A stretch of 64,000 nucleotides of DNA from Sphingomonas cannabina (lineage in GTDB: Bacteria; Pseudomonadota; Alphaproteobacteria; Sphingomonadales; Sphingomonadaceae). Of the stretch, positions 36,816-47,145 are shown piece by piece (positions within the stretch are counted from its first letter, which is position 1; each line of letters opens with the position of its first letter). Where the stretch lies: NCBI RefSeq assembly GCF_021391395.1, contig NZ_CP090059.1:1473001-1537000 (forward strand), written 5' to 3'. Under the pieces are notes generated by a model. It made no database searches. It saw only the letters and a list, made by a program, of their open reading frames with translations, and was not told where the DNA came from. The translations under genes were made by a program, and so were the position numbers.

Positions 36816-39029
36816 TCAAAGACGCCAGTCGAAGCGGAGGCCGATGGTGCGCGGACGCACCACCGATCCCTGCGGACGCGGGTCGAAGTCGGAGAAGGGC
36901 GCGTTCAGCACGCCATATTCGTTGAACAGGTTGCTGACGAACGCCGACAGCGACACATGCTCGTCGACCTCGACCGAGCCGCGCAGGTCGAACAGGTTGA
37001 AGTCGCCGCGCGTCGCCGGCGAGCCGAACGCGACCGGCGCCGATGACAGGTAGCGATGCGCGATCTCGAACCGCGGCTTGCCCGGCACGTCCTTGAGCTC
37101 GAGCGTCGCGGTCGAGTTCACCGACCATTTCGACGAGCCCGGCAGGGTGAGGCCCTCGGCGAAGCCTGCGAACGGCTCGGTGACCTCCGAATCCTGATAG
37201 GTCACCGAGGTGGCCACGCGGAAGATCGGCGCGACCTGCCACGATCCGCTGAACTCGACGCCGTCGATCCGCGCGCCGCCCGCGTTGGTGACGTAGGAGT
37301 AGAAATAGGGCGCGGGCGAGAACAGGCGGACCTGGATGTCCTTCCAATCGATGCGGAACAAGGTCGCGTCGAGCAGCAGCCGACCGCCGGCGAGCGTCGC
37401 GCGTGCGCCGATCTCGTAATTGTCGACGGTATCGCTGTCGTAGGAGACCGGCAGCTCGCCGACGCCGATGCCGCCGATCCGCCCGGCGTTGGGATTGGCG
37501 CCGCCGACGCGATAGCCCTGCGAATAGGTCGCATAGGCCATGAAATCCTTGTTGGGGCGATAGGCGACGGTCACCTTCGGCGTGAAGCCGTTCTCCGCCT
37601 GTTTCGACCCGAAGGAGATGCCGGTCGGCGTGAACTCGCCCCGGAAACTGGCGTAGGGCGGGATCGTCACCTGCGCGTCGGCCTTCACGTCATAGTAGCG
37701 GCCGCCGACGGTGAGCTCGAGCTGGGGCACCGGCTTGAACGAGACCTCGCCGAAGATGCCGAGGTCCTTGTTCGACTGTCCGGTAATATACTGGTTGAAG
37801 ACGTCGCCGGGCGCCAGCAGGCTGCCCGGATAGCCGCCGAAGTCCGCCGGGTTGGCATCGATGAACGCCGCGGCGCCGGCCTGGTGGACGTCCTCCACCA
37901 CCGATTTCTTGCTGTACTGATAGAAGACGCCGACCAGCCAGTTGAACCGACGCTCGCCTTGCGAGGCGACGCGCGCCTCGATGCTGCGGATCTTGGCGTG
38001 GTTGTCGCCGACGTAGGTGCTGAGCACCGGCACCCCCTGGAGATAGCCGGTGGGCGTCTCGTCGAACACGGTGCGGTTCTTCTTGTCGCTGAGCGCGCCG
38101 AGCACGGTCAGCTTCGCGGCGTCGCCGAGATCCTGGTCGACGCGCAGGCTGTTGACGAACAGCCGCGTCCTCTGCGGCTGCGCCTGGTAGCTGTCGGTGG
38201 TATAGCCGCCGAGGCGCAGCGTGGTCTGGTCCTCGAGCCGCGTCTCCTGGAACATCGAGAGGTAGGAGATGCGCGTGCCCTCGGCGGGGGTGAACACCAC
38301 CGATCCACGCAGGCCGCGGGTGCGGAGGTCGTTGATCCCCTCGGCACCGGTGCGGGTGTTGTCGATGTAGCCCGAGTCATAGCGATCGAGACCGACCAGC
38401 CTTACGGCGAGCTTGTCCTGGATGAGGGGGATGTTGATCATGCCCTTGACGGCATGGTTCATGTCGCCGGAGCTGTTGTCGGTCGCGCCAATCAGCGCCT
38501 GGGCGGCGGCGTCGAACTTCGTCGGATCGGGGGTGTGGACGACATAGTTGACGAGGCCGCCGAGCGACGAGGAGCCGAACAGCGTGCCCTGCGGCCCGCG
38601 CAGCACCTCGACGCGGTCGAGGTCGAAGGTGTCGACGTCGGGGATCAGCGTCGGCCAGCCGGGCTCCGACAGCGGGATCTCGTTGAGGTAATAGCCCGTC
38701 GTGGTCTGGCCCTGCTCGTGGTAGGTGGTCGAGGCGACGCCGCGGATGATCACCTCCGACACGCTCGGCTGATAGTCGTTGAACACCACGCCGGGCATCC
38801 GCGCGATATAGTCGGACAGGCCCTGCGCGCCCTGTTGCGCAAGCTGGTCGCCGGTGACCGCGCTGATCGCCAGCGCCACGTCGCGGAGCGATTCCTCGCG
38901 CTTGGTGGCGGTGACGATGATGTCCTCGCCCTGCGCCTCGGCTTCCTGCGCCGACGCGGCGGCAGGCAGCAGCATCCCCATCGCGAGCGCGGCGGCGCTC
39001 GCGGTCATCACCATCCGTGTCATCTTCAT
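36816..39029 (-). CDS. TonB-dependent outer-membrane receptor
   Basis: 737 residues from the ATG at 39029, which has GGGGGGAG upstream; longer in-frame starts run into the untranslated leader. The signal peptide is followed by a TonB box and plug (EDIIVTATKREESLRDVALAI; VIIRGVASTTYHEQGQTT; RGPQGTLFGSSSLGGLVN) and a barrel ending in FDWRL. It resembles the large iron/vitamin B12-like receptor class of sphingomonads with open ligand range. Its position at the head of the amidohydrolase cluster suggests it imports the amide-bearing substrate. Confidence 0.94.
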   Translation of the reverse strand: MKMTRMVMTASAAALAMGMLLPAAASAQEAEAQGEDIIVTATKREESLRDVALAISAVTGDQLAQQGAQGLSDYIARMPGVVFNDYQPSVSEVIIRGVASTTYHEQGQTTTGYYLNEIPLSEPGWPTLIPDVDTFDLDRVEVLRGPQGTLFGSSSLGGLVNYVVHTPDPTKFDAAAQALIGATDNSSGDMNHAVKGMINIPLIQDKLAVRLVGLDRYDSGYIDNTRTGAEGINDLRTRGLRGSVVFTPAEGTRISYLSMFQETRLEDQTTLRLGGYTTDSYQAQPQRTRLFVNSLRVDQDLGDAAKLTVLGALSDKKNRTVFDETPTGYLQGVPVLSTYVGDNHAKIRSIEARVASQGERRFNWLVGVFYQYSKKSVVEDVHQAGAAAFIDANPADFGGYPGSLLAPGDVFNQYITGQSNKDLGIFGEVSFKPVPQLELTVGGRYYDVKADAQVTIPPYASFRGEFTPTGISFGSKQAENGFTPKVTVAYRPNKDFMAYATYSQGYRVGGANPNAGRIGGIGVGELPVSYDSDTVDNYEIGARATLAGGRLLLDATLFRIDWKDIQVRLFSPAPYFYSYVTNAGGARIDGVEFSGSWQVAPIFRVATSVTYQDSEVTEPFAGFAEGLTLPGSSKWSVNSTATLELKDVPGKPRFEIAHRYLSSAPVAFGSPATRGDFNLFDLRGSVEVDEHVSLSAFVSNLFNEYGVLNAPFSDFDPRPQGSVVRPRTIGLRFDWRL

Positions 39030-39381
39030 CACTCCCCCCTTGGGCTTGAGTTTCGCATGGGTTCGCTGGCCGGGTTGTCCCCGGTCCGTTGGGGCTGCTG
39101 CCCCGCGATGTTCCTCCTCCTGCGAAATCGGCTCTGTTATGTTTTCTCGCCGCCTCCTCTGGCTGGTGGGTCCAGCCGTCGGAGCATAGGTCAGCTCAGG
39201 ACGACGTTCGCCGCGAAGATGGCCGTCCGCGTCGAACATTGTTCGGTGCGTGGCCCTTGCCAGCGAACATCGTGCGGTCGAGCTTCCCCATCGCTTGTCA
39301 TACGGCTGCAATCTTCCGTGCGGGGGGAGGGTGCGAAACATCCAATTTCGGGGGGAAGCGCGGGACCAAGGGGCAACCTAG
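39030..39381. promoter_or_regulatory. Upstream region of the TonB-amidohydrolase cluster
   Basis: 350 bp without a gene, followed by repeat copy A4. It should carry the promoter of the minus-strand cluster. The only structured site seen is a perfect dyad CGAACA-T-TGTTCG at 39233-39245, with an extra CGAACAT half-site at 39264-39270. It resembles a Gram-positive SOS box shortened by one base, but alphaproteobacterial LexA uses direct GTTC repeats, so LexA control is unlikely. Confidence 0.5.
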
Positions 39382-39514
39382 ATCCTCCCCGGCACGGGGA
39401 GGGGGACCGCCGAAGGCGGTGGAGGGGGCAGGCCTCGTGCTACATCGTTCGCGGCGAGCCCCCTCCACCATTCACCTGGCGGTGAATGGTCCCCCTCCCC
39501 GTGCCGGGGAGGAG
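39382..39514. repeat. Twin double-hairpin repeat, copy A4 (inverted)
   Basis: Same units as the other A copies but in the opposite orientation: the ACCGCC-GAA-GGCGGT hairpin is on the left, and the spacer (AGGCCTCGTGCTACATCGTTCG) is close to the reverse complement of the A3 and A5 spacers. The right inner hairpin is different (ATTCACCTGGCGGTGAAT). It lies 10 bp after the sdaA stop codon. Confidence 0.9.
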
Positions 39515-39523
39515 CTCAAGGAC

Positions 39524-40900
<1,377 letters not shown>

Positions 40901-40906
40901 GGAGAC

Positions 40907-42088
40907 CTATATAAGCGCGCCGGCGGGAGAAACCGCCCCACGCATCGGCTGGGTGCGGAACCAGGGGGCGAGGCGGGCGATCGCCTCCTGCACCTGCTCG
41001 GTCGAAAGCGCGAAGCTGAAGCGCATGAAGCGATGACCCTCGACCGGATCGAAATCGATGCCGGGCGCGGTCGCGACGCCGGTCTCGTCGAGCAAACGGG
41101 TGCAGAAGGCGAGGCTGTCGCCGGTCCAGCGGCCGACGTCGGCATAGACGTAGAAGGCCCCGTCCGCCGGCGCGAGCCGGTCGAGGCCGATGTCGGCGAG
41201 CGCCTCCAGCAGCAGGTCGCGGTTGCGCCGATAGCCAGCGACGCGCGCGTCCAGCTCCTCGCGGCAGTCGAACGCCGCCAGCGCGGCATGCTGGGCGAGG
41301 GTGGAGGGGGCGAGGAACAGGTTGCTCATCCGCGCGCGGGCGATGGGAATCAGCTCGGGCGGGACGACCAGCCAGCCGAGCCGCCAGCCCGGCATCCCGT
41401 AATATTTCGAGAAGCTGTTGACGATCAGCGCATCCGGCGCCTCGGCCAGCACCGACCTGAGCGATCCGACGAAGCTCAGCTCCTGGTAGATCTCGTCGGA
41501 GACGATGCGGATGCCGCGGCGGCGGCAGACGTCGACGATCGCGGAGAGCTCGGCGGGGTCGATGATCGTCCCGGTCGGATTGGCCGGACTCGCGATGACC
41601 AGCCCATCGGGCGCGGGATCGATCCGCTCGATCGCGGCGGCGGTGAGCTGGAAGCGCTCGGCCGGGCCGCAGCCCAGCTCCAGCGGCTCGAGGTAGAGCG
41701 CCTTCAGCGTGTTGCGATAGGCGACATAGCCCGGCCGCGCGAACGCCACCCGCGCGCCGGGCCGGAACAGGCTGAGCAGCGCGAGCACCAGCGCGGGCGA
41801 GGCGCCGGCGGTGAGCAGGATCTGCTCGGGCTCGACCGCGACGCCGTGATCCTCGCGATAATGAAGCGCGATCCGCTCCTTGAGGCGCGTACTTTCCCAA
41901 TAACCGAGCGCGTCGTTGTCGAGCCGCTCGTGCGCGACCGCGATCGCGCGGGCGGGGGCACCGGCGGAGGGCTCGCCATATTCCATGTGGACGATCGACC
42001 GCCCTTCGGCCGCGAGCTGATGGGCTCGCCGGCTCATCGCCATGGCATGAAAGGGTTCGATCTCGGCGACCATGGCTTCGCTAAGCAT
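40907..42088 (-). CDS. Class I/II pyridoxal-phosphate aminotransferase
   Basis: 393 residues, aspartate-aminotransferase fold. The PLP lysine is Lys228 in NSFSKYYGMPGWRLG; the PLP-binding ASPANPTG and SDEIYQEL motifs are intact. It likely transfers amino groups between an amino acid and a 2-oxo acid; substrate not determined. Tight spacing with sdaA suggests an operon. A start a few codons later (MVAEIEPF) is possible. Confidence 0.93.
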   Translation of the reverse strand: MLSEAMVAEIEPFHAMAMSRRAHQLAAEGRSIVHMEYGEPSAGAPARAIAVAHERLDNDALGYWESTRLKERIALHYREDHGVAVEPEQILLTAGASPALVLALLSLFRPGARVAFARPGYVAYRNTLKALYLEPLELGCGPAERFQLTAAAIERIDPAPDGLVIASPANPTGTIIDPAELSAIVDVCRRRGIRIVSDEIYQELSFVGSLRSVLAEAPDALIVNSFSKYYGMPGWRLGWLVVPPELIPIARARMSNLFLAPSTLAQHAALAAFDCREELDARVAGYRRNRDLLLEALADIGLDRLAPADGAFYVYADVGRWTGDSLAFCTRLLDETGVATAPGIDFDPVEGHRFMRFSFALSTEQVQEAIARLAPWFRTQPMRGAVSPAGALI

Positions 42089-42129
42089 TTTGGTGGTCCG
42101 TTAGCAACTTGAGAGGGCGGGCCCACCAG

Positions 42130-42255
42130 ATCCTCCCCGCTTGCGGGGAGGGGGACCAGCGAAGCTGGTGGAGGGGGATCTCCGCAGGCGATGTAACACG
42201 AGGCCTGCCCCCTCCACCGCCTTCGGCGGTCCCCCTCCCCGCAAGCGGGGAGGAT
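42130..42255. repeat. Twin double-hairpin repeat, copy A5
   Basis: The most symmetrical copy: 27-bp perfect inverted ends, both of the CCCCGCTTGCGGGG type. Inner hairpins ACCAGC-GAA-GCTGGT and ACCGCC-TTC-GGCGGT; spacer CAGGCGATGTAACACGAGGC like A3. It stands between the PaiB-like gene end and the aminotransferase start. Confidence 0.92.
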
Positions 42256-42267
42256 TTTGGTATAGCC

Positions 42268-42867
42268 TCAGCACCGCCCCGGATTGAACCGCCGCATCCA
42301 GCGGACGAGATCGGGATCGGGATGGCTGGCGAGGATCGCGCGCAGCGTCTCGACCTTCTCGTCCTGGCCGAGCTTGAAGCGTCCCTCCAGCGCCGTGACC
42401 TCGGCGCGAAAGCCGATGATCGCCCCGGCCATGGCCGAGTAGCGGCCGGCGATCTCGTCGCGGCTCCACGGAGTCGCCCGTCCGCGCTCCATCGCTTCGA
42501 CCAGCACGTCGAGCGAGAGGTCGGTCAGGTCCGTATCGATGCGGACATCGGCGGTGATCCTGAGCTGGGCGTAGTTCCAGGTCGGTGCCCAGTCGCGCCG
42601 CCCCGCGTGCTCGGGGGAGACATAGCCGCTGGGCCCATTGAACAGAATGATCGCGCGGCCCGTCTCGGCAAGCCTTGCGTGCAGCGGATTGCGCCGCGCC
42701 AGATGCCCGATCAGCGCGCGGAGGCGGCCGTCCTCGCCGAACTCGCCGATCAGCGGCAGCAGGCTCGCGGTGGCGATATCGCTGTCCGGCGCCGCCACCC
42801 AGGCGAGCGGATAGCCCTCGATCAGCGTGCGCACGTCGGCGGCGTCGAAGTCGGTGAAGATGTCCAT
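42268..42867 (-). CDS. PaiB-like FMN-binding protein
   Basis: 199 residues of the PaiB / FMN-binding split-barrel family (MDIFTDFDAADVRTLIEGYPLAWV; GHLARRNPL; LFNGPSGYVSPEHAGRRDWAPTWNYAQLRI; FKLGQDEK near the end). Members bind FMN and have been called transcriptional regulators, but the fold is that of pyridoxamine-phosphate oxidases and the role is unclear. The ATG at 42867 gives the family's usual start. It is divergent from a MocR regulator, which likely controls it. Confidence 0.9.
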   Translation of the reverse strand: MDIFTDFDAADVRTLIEGYPLAWVAAPDSDIATASLLPLIGEFGEDGRLRALIGHLARRNPLHARLAETGRAIILFNGPSGYVSPEHAGRRDWAPTWNYAQLRITADVRIDTDLTDLSLDVLVEAMERGRATPWSRDEIAGRYSAMAGAIIGFRAEVTALEGRFKLGQDEKVETLRAILASHPDPDLVRWMRRFNPGRC

Positions 42868-42925
42868 GTCGGAGACTTGGCGCGCCGGACCGGCGCCGCC
42901 AATGCCCAAGACCGATCCGGACAAG

Positions 42926-42941
42926 GGGTCCAATTGGCCCC
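42926..42941. promoter_or_regulatory. Dyad GGG-T-CCAATTGG-C-CCC, candidate MocR operator
   Basis: A 16-bp palindrome with one mismatched pair between the divergent paiB-like and mocR genes. The half-site GGTCCAAT (42927-42934) is repeated directly at 42970-42977, 43 bp further, overlapping the start codon region of the mocR gene. MocR regulators commonly bind such paired repeats, so one site could regulate paiB and the pair could give autoregulation. Confidence 0.65.
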
Positions 42942-42975
42942 AATCCTGCCGGAAACAGGCGCTAGGAGCGGTCCA

Positions 42976-44451
42976 ATGCTGCGCCGCCTGCCGCTGACCC
43001 TCGGGGACCGGATCGATCCGGCGAAGAACACGCCGGTCTATATGCAGATCATCGCGGCGATCGTGCGCGACATCGAGCGCGGCCGATTGACGCCCGGCAC
43101 CTATCTTCCGAGCAGCCGCGAGCTGGCCGAGGACCTGGGGGTCAACCGCAAGACGGTGGTGCTCGCCTATGAGGAATTGATCGCGCAGGGCTGGCTGACC
43201 TCGGCCGGCACACGCGGCACTTTGGTATCGTCGACCTTTCCTGATCCCGTCAGCAAGGTTTCGCGGCCGGTCGCGGTCGCAGGTATAGACGGCCAGCCGC
43301 TCTATCGCGTGTTGCCGGCGCCCGCGCGCCCGCTGGCGCTGCCCGACGGAAGGGGAATCAAGCTCGACGAGGGCACGCCCGACGGACGGCTGTTTCCGGC
43401 CGACGTGCTTGCCAATGCCTATCGCTCCGCAGTCCGCGATGCCGCCCGGTCCAACCAGCTCCAGTATCGCGATCCGCTCGGCGCTCCGGCGCTGCGCGAG
43501 AGCCTCGCCGAGATGCTGCGCAGCCAGCGCGGGCTGGCGGTGACGCCGGCGCAGATCTGCATCACCCGCGGCAGCCAGAACGGCATCTTCCTGACCGCGC
43601 AGGCACTGCTGAGACCCGGCGATCATGTGATCGTCGAGGCGCTGACCTACGAGCCGGCGGTGGCCGCCTTCCGGGCGCTCGGCGCGCGGGTGACGGCGGT
43701 GCCGCTCGATGCGCAGGGGATCGACGTCGAGGCGGTCGAGGCGGCGTGCCGGCGGCAGCGCATCCGTGCGCTGTTCCTGACGCCGCATCACCAGTTTCCT
43801 ACCACCGTCGCGCTGCGGCCCGAGCGGCGGCTGCGGCTGCTCGAGCTCGCGCGCCAGTTCGGCTTCGCGATCATCGAGGATGATTACGACCACGAATTCC
43901 ATTTCGCCTCGCAGCCGCTGCTGCCGATGGCGGTCTATGCGCCCGAGCATGTCGTCTATGTCGGCTCGCTGTCGAAGCTGCTGCTGCCGGCGCTCCGCAT
44001 CGGCTATGTCGTCGCGCCCGAGGCGGTAACGCGCACGCTCGCCCACGCCGTGTCGCTGACCGACGGCATGGGCAACACGATCACCGAGAATGCCACGGCG
44101 GCACTGGTCTCGAGCGGCGAGCTGCGGCGTCACGCGCGCAAGGCGCGGCAGGTCTATGCGACGCGCCGGCTCGCCTTCGCGCAGAAGCTGCGCGACGGGC
44201 TCGGCCAGCGCGCGCGGTTCGACCTGCCCGACGGCGGGCTCGCCTTCTGGCTACGCTTTCCAGGGCGCGACATGGACGCGATCGAGGCGCGGGCGCAGGC
44301 CATGGGGCTGCGCTTCGCCGCGTCGCGATCGTACATGGCGAGCGAGGATGCGCCGCGCGGGCTCAGGGTCGGCTTCGCCAGCCTCAACGGCGCCGAGGCG
44401 GATGCCGCGGTCGCCGGGCTGCGCGTTGCGCTGGATGCGGGGCAGGCATAA
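42976..44451 (+). CDS. MocR-type GntR/aminotransferase transcriptional regulator
   Basis: 491 residues. The N-terminal GntR winged helix (YMQIIAAIVRDIERGRLTPGTYLPSSRELAEDLGVNRKTVVLAYEEL) is linked to a full-length type I aminotransferase-like domain with the PLP lysine Lys334 in GSLSKLLLPALRIG. These proteins use PLP to sense a pyridoxal or amino-acid ligand. AGGAG precedes the ATG. The divergent PaiB-like gene is the likely target. Confidence 0.95.
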   Translation: MLRRLPLTLGDRIDPAKNTPVYMQIIAAIVRDIERGRLTPGTYLPSSRELAEDLGVNRKTVVLAYEELIAQGWLTSAGTRGTLVSSTFPDPVSKVSRPVAVAGIDGQPLYRVLPAPARPLALPDGRGIKLDEGTPDGRLFPADVLANAYRSAVRDAARSNQLQYRDPLGAPALRESLAEMLRSQRGLAVTPAQICITRGSQNGIFLTAQALLRPGDHVIVEALTYEPAVAAFRALGARVTAVPLDAQGIDVEAVEAACRRQRIRALFLTPHHQFPTTVALRPERRLRLLELARQFGFAIIEDDYDHEFHFASQPLLPMAVYAPEHVVYVGSLSKLLLPALRIGYVVAPEAVTRTLAHAVSLTDGMGNTITENATAALVSSGELRRHARKARQVYATRRLAFAQKLRDGLGQRARFDLPDGGLAFWLRFPGRDMDAIEARAQAMGLRFAASRSYMASEDAPRGLRVGFASLNGAEADAAVAGLRVALDAGQA

Positions 44452-44519
44452 GCGGCGCGGAACCGAAACCCGCTCCGGCCGGTTTGCTGCCACGCTAACC
44501 TTTATCAGGATTCCCGCCC

Positions 44520-45821
44520 ATGTCGCTGCGTACCCAGGTCGCCTTGTCGCTGTCCGTCGGCCTTTCGTCCTTCGCCTTCGCCGGTGCGGCGCATGGCCAG
44601 GCCTTCTACCTGCAGGAACAGTCGGCGCGCGGAGCGGGAAGGGCTTTTTCGGGCGAGGTCGCCGACACCGGACCTTCGTCGCTCTGGTGGAATCCCGCCG
44701 CGATCGCGGAGACCACCGACATCGAGGCGGCGATCGCCGCTTCGGCGATCCTGCCGCGCGGCAAGGTGACCGACACCGGCACGCTGATCGGCCGGCCGGG
44801 CCAGCCGCTCGCGCCGGTCGGGGGAGACGCGACGACGCGCAATCCGATCGACAACGGCGTGCTGCCGTCGGGCGCGATCGCGGTGCCGCTGTCGAGCCGG
44901 TTGGCCGTGGGCCTTGCGGTTTCGTCTCCCTATAGCTTCACCACCGATTATCCGGCGACGAGCTGGGCGCGCTACAGCGCCGCCCGTACCAAGCTGCTCA
45001 CCGTCGACATCCAGCCGTCGATCGCCTTCGCGGCGACCGACTGGCTGCGGATCGGCGCGGGCGTCAACGTCGAATATACCGACGCCAGCCTCAGCAACGC
45101 GCTGCCCAACCTCCTCGCCACGCTGCCGGACGGGCGGCAGAAGTTGAAGGGCAACGGCTGGGACGTGGGCTGGACCGCGGGCGTCCAGCTCCACAACGAC
45201 TGGGCGACGGTCGGCGTCAGCTACAAGTCGGCGATCAAGCATCACCTGAACGGCGATCTCGACATCACCGGCCTGGTCGGGCCGCTCGCCCCCTCGAACA
45301 TGTCATTGTCCGATGTCGAGGCGACCTTCTACACGCCCGCGCAGATCATCGTCGGCGGCCGCTTCCGCGCCACCGACCGCCTCACGCTCAATGCGCAGGC
45401 GGTGCGCTTCACCTGGAACAAGTTCGACGCGATCCGCCTCGGCGCGCCGCTCAACACCGCCCTTCCCGAGAACTATCGCAACAGCTGGAGCCTGGCCAGC
45501 GGCGTCGACTATGCCGTCACGCCCAAGCTGACGCTGCGTGCCGGCGTGCAGCACGCGACCACCCCGACCGTCGACGGCGAGCGGGACGCGCGCGTGCCTG
45601 ATGCCAACCGCTGGAACTTCGGCGCCGGCGCCTCCTATGATCTCAGCCGCCGCTTCACCATCGACGCCGCCGCCAATTACGTCGACTTCGCCGACGCGAC
45701 GATCGACCGCGTGACCGCCGCCTATGCGGGCACGCCGGCGCAGACGCCGATCCTGACCTCCGGCGAGCTGACCGACGCCCATGCCATCGTGCTGTCGCTG
45801 GGTGGGCGTTTCCGGTTTTGA
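44520..45821 (+). CDS. FadL/OmpP1-family outer-membrane transporter
   Basis: 433 residues. A signal peptide (ALSLSVGLSSFAFAGAAHGQ) is followed by the FadL hatch region (AFYLQEQSARGAGRAFSGEVAD; PSSLWWNPAAIAE) and a barrel that ends in Phe (LSLGGRFRF). It passes long-chain fatty acids or other hydrophobic molecules across the outer membrane. It stands alone between a MocR gene and a palindromic repeat; aceA and the fatty acyl regulator in this window fit a fatty-acid diet but lie 22 kb away. Confidence 0.93.
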   Translation: MSLRTQVALSLSVGLSSFAFAGAAHGQAFYLQEQSARGAGRAFSGEVADTGPSSLWWNPAAIAETTDIEAAIAASAILPRGKVTDTGTLIGRPGQPLAPVGGDATTRNPIDNGVLPSGAIAVPLSSRLAVGLAVSSPYSFTTDYPATSWARYSAARTKLLTVDIQPSIAFAATDWLRIGAGVNVEYTDASLSNALPNLLATLPDGRQKLKGNGWDVGWTAGVQLHNDWATVGVSYKSAIKHHLNGDLDITGLVGPLAPSNMSLSDVEATFYTPAQIIVGGRFRATDRLTLNAQAVRFTWNKFDAIRLGAPLNTALPENYRNSWSLASGVDYAVTPKLTLRAGVQHATTPTVDGERDARVPDANRWNFGAGASYDLSRRFTIDAAANYVDFADATIDRVTAAYAGTPAQTPILTSGELTDAHAIVLSLGGRFRF

Positions 45822-45842
45822 GCAGTCGGCGGGCCCACATCT

Positions 45843-45925
45843 CCGTTCGGGCTGAGCTTGTCGAAGCCCCGTCCTTTCTTCCTCGAAGAAGAAGGACGGC
45901 CCTTCGACAAGCTCAGGGCGAACGG
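45843..45925. repeat. Palindromic TTCGACAAGCTCAG repeat between convergent genes (family E)
   Basis: An 83-bp imperfect palindrome. The outer arms CCGTTCGGGCTGAGCTTGTC and GACAAGCTCAGGGCGAACGG match except for one bulged base, and inner arms (CCGTCCTT, AAGGACGG) continue to a short loop with GAAG/CTTC. It lies between the convergent ends of fadL and the Gfo/Idh/MocA gene. A folded transcript could end or stabilise both messages. Confidence 0.85.
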
Positions 45926-45945
45926 AAGAGCGGAGACAGTTGCTC

Positions 45946-47115
45946 CTATTTGACCGCCAGCCCGGTCCACTTCGCGTCTCCCGCGCTGCTCGCGACCGCG
46001 GCTTCCACGAAAGCCATGGTGCGCAGCCCGTCGTCAAGCGACGGGAACCATGCCTCTCCAAGGGTCGGCGCAGCATCCGCACCATCGCGGATCGCCGCCG
46101 CGAACTCGCGGTAGAGGTTGGCGAAGGCTTCGATATAGCCTTCCGGATGCCCTGATGGCGTGCGGAAGCGTGCGGCGGCCGCCGGCGTCAGCCCCGGCCC
46201 GGCCGCGCGCACGATCTCGGCGGGGCGGTCGAGCCAGCGCAGGGTGAGCGTGTTGGGCTCCATCTGCGCCCATTCGAGTCCGCCCTTCTCGCCGTAGACG
46301 CGCAGGCGCAGACCGTTCTCCTCGCCGGCCGCGACCTGGCTCGCCTTCAGCGTGCCGCGTGCACCGCCCTCGAAGCGGAGCAGCGCCGACACGTCGTCGT
46401 CCAGCCGCCGGCCGGGGACATGGATGGTGAGGTCGGCGCTCAGTGACTCGATCCTGAGGCCGGAGACATGCTCGGCGAGCTGGAAGGCGTGCGTGCCGAT
46501 GTCGCCCAGGCAGCCGCCGAGGCCGGCGCGGGCGGGATCGGTGCGCCATTCCGCCTGCTTCTGGCCGTCGCGATCGATCGGCGCGCTCAGCCAGCCCTGC
46601 AGATATTCGACCTGCACCAGCCGGATCTTGCCGAAATCGCCCCGCGCGACGCGGAGCCGCGCCTCCTCGACCAGCGGATAGCCGCTGTAGGTGAAGGCGA
46701 GCGCATAGAGCCGCCCGCTGCGCCGCACCGCGTCGCGAATCGCCAGTGCCTCGTCGAGGTTCAGCGCCATCGGCTTTTCCGACATGACGTGGAAGCCGGC
46801 ATCGAGCGCCGCGATCGCCATCGGCGCGTGGAGGTGATTCGGGGTGACGATCGCCAGCGCCTCCATCCGCCGGTCCTCGGGCAGCGCGCGCTCGCCGGCG
46901 ATCATGTCCTCGAAGGTCGGATAGACGCGCGACGGGTCGAGCCCGATCGCCTCGCCGCTGCGGGCATTGCGCGCGGCATCGCTGCTGAAGGCGCCCGAAA
47001 CCAGGGTATAATCGCTGTCGAGCGCCGCCGCCCTGCGGTGGACCGCGCCGATGAAGGCGCCTTCGCCGCCGCCGGCCATGCCGTAGCGGATTCTGCGTCC
47101 CGTGCTCGCGACCAT
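45946..47115 (-). CDS. Gfo/Idh/MocA-family oxidoreductase
   Basis: 389 residues. An N-terminal NAD(P)-binding fold (YGMAGGGEGAFIGAVHRRAA) and the family's EKPMALNLDEA motif (Lys near residue 115) are followed by the alpha/beta substrate domain with GGCLGDIGTHAFQLAEHVSG. No signal peptide, so cytoplasmic. Relatives oxidise or reduce the C3 position of sugars, including levoglucosan and glycosides. It is divergent from, and likely co-regulated with, the oxidation operon at 47231, and could reduce an imported 3-keto sugar. Confidence 0.93.
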   Translation of the reverse strand: MVASTGRRIRYGMAGGGEGAFIGAVHRRAAALDSDYTLVSGAFSSDAARNARSGEAIGLDPSRVYPTFEDMIAGERALPEDRRMEALAIVTPNHLHAPMAIAALDAGFHVMSEKPMALNLDEALAIRDAVRRSGRLYALAFTYSGYPLVEEARLRVARGDFGKIRLVQVEYLQGWLSAPIDRDGQKQAEWRTDPARAGLGGCLGDIGTHAFQLAEHVSGLRIESLSADLTIHVPGRRLDDDVSALLRFEGGARGTLKASQVAAGEENGLRLRVYGEKGGLEWAQMEPNTLTLRWLDRPAEIVRAAGPGLTPAAAARFRTPSGHPEGYIEAFANLYREFAAAIRDGADAAPTLGEAWFPSLDDGLRTMAFVEAAVASSAGDAKWTGLAVK

Positions 47116-47145
47116 GCTCTCCCTTTCGCTTTTTCCGGCGTTGAT

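Noticed and set aside
39233..39245. LexA/SOS box
   Set aside because: Alphaproteobacterial LexA recognises direct GTTC repeats, and the flanking genes are not SOS genes.
42268..44133. Reading the PaiB-like frame as a 621-residue protein
   Set aside because: The first two thirds are antisense to the MocR gene and shadow-like; only the part from 42867 matches PaiB.
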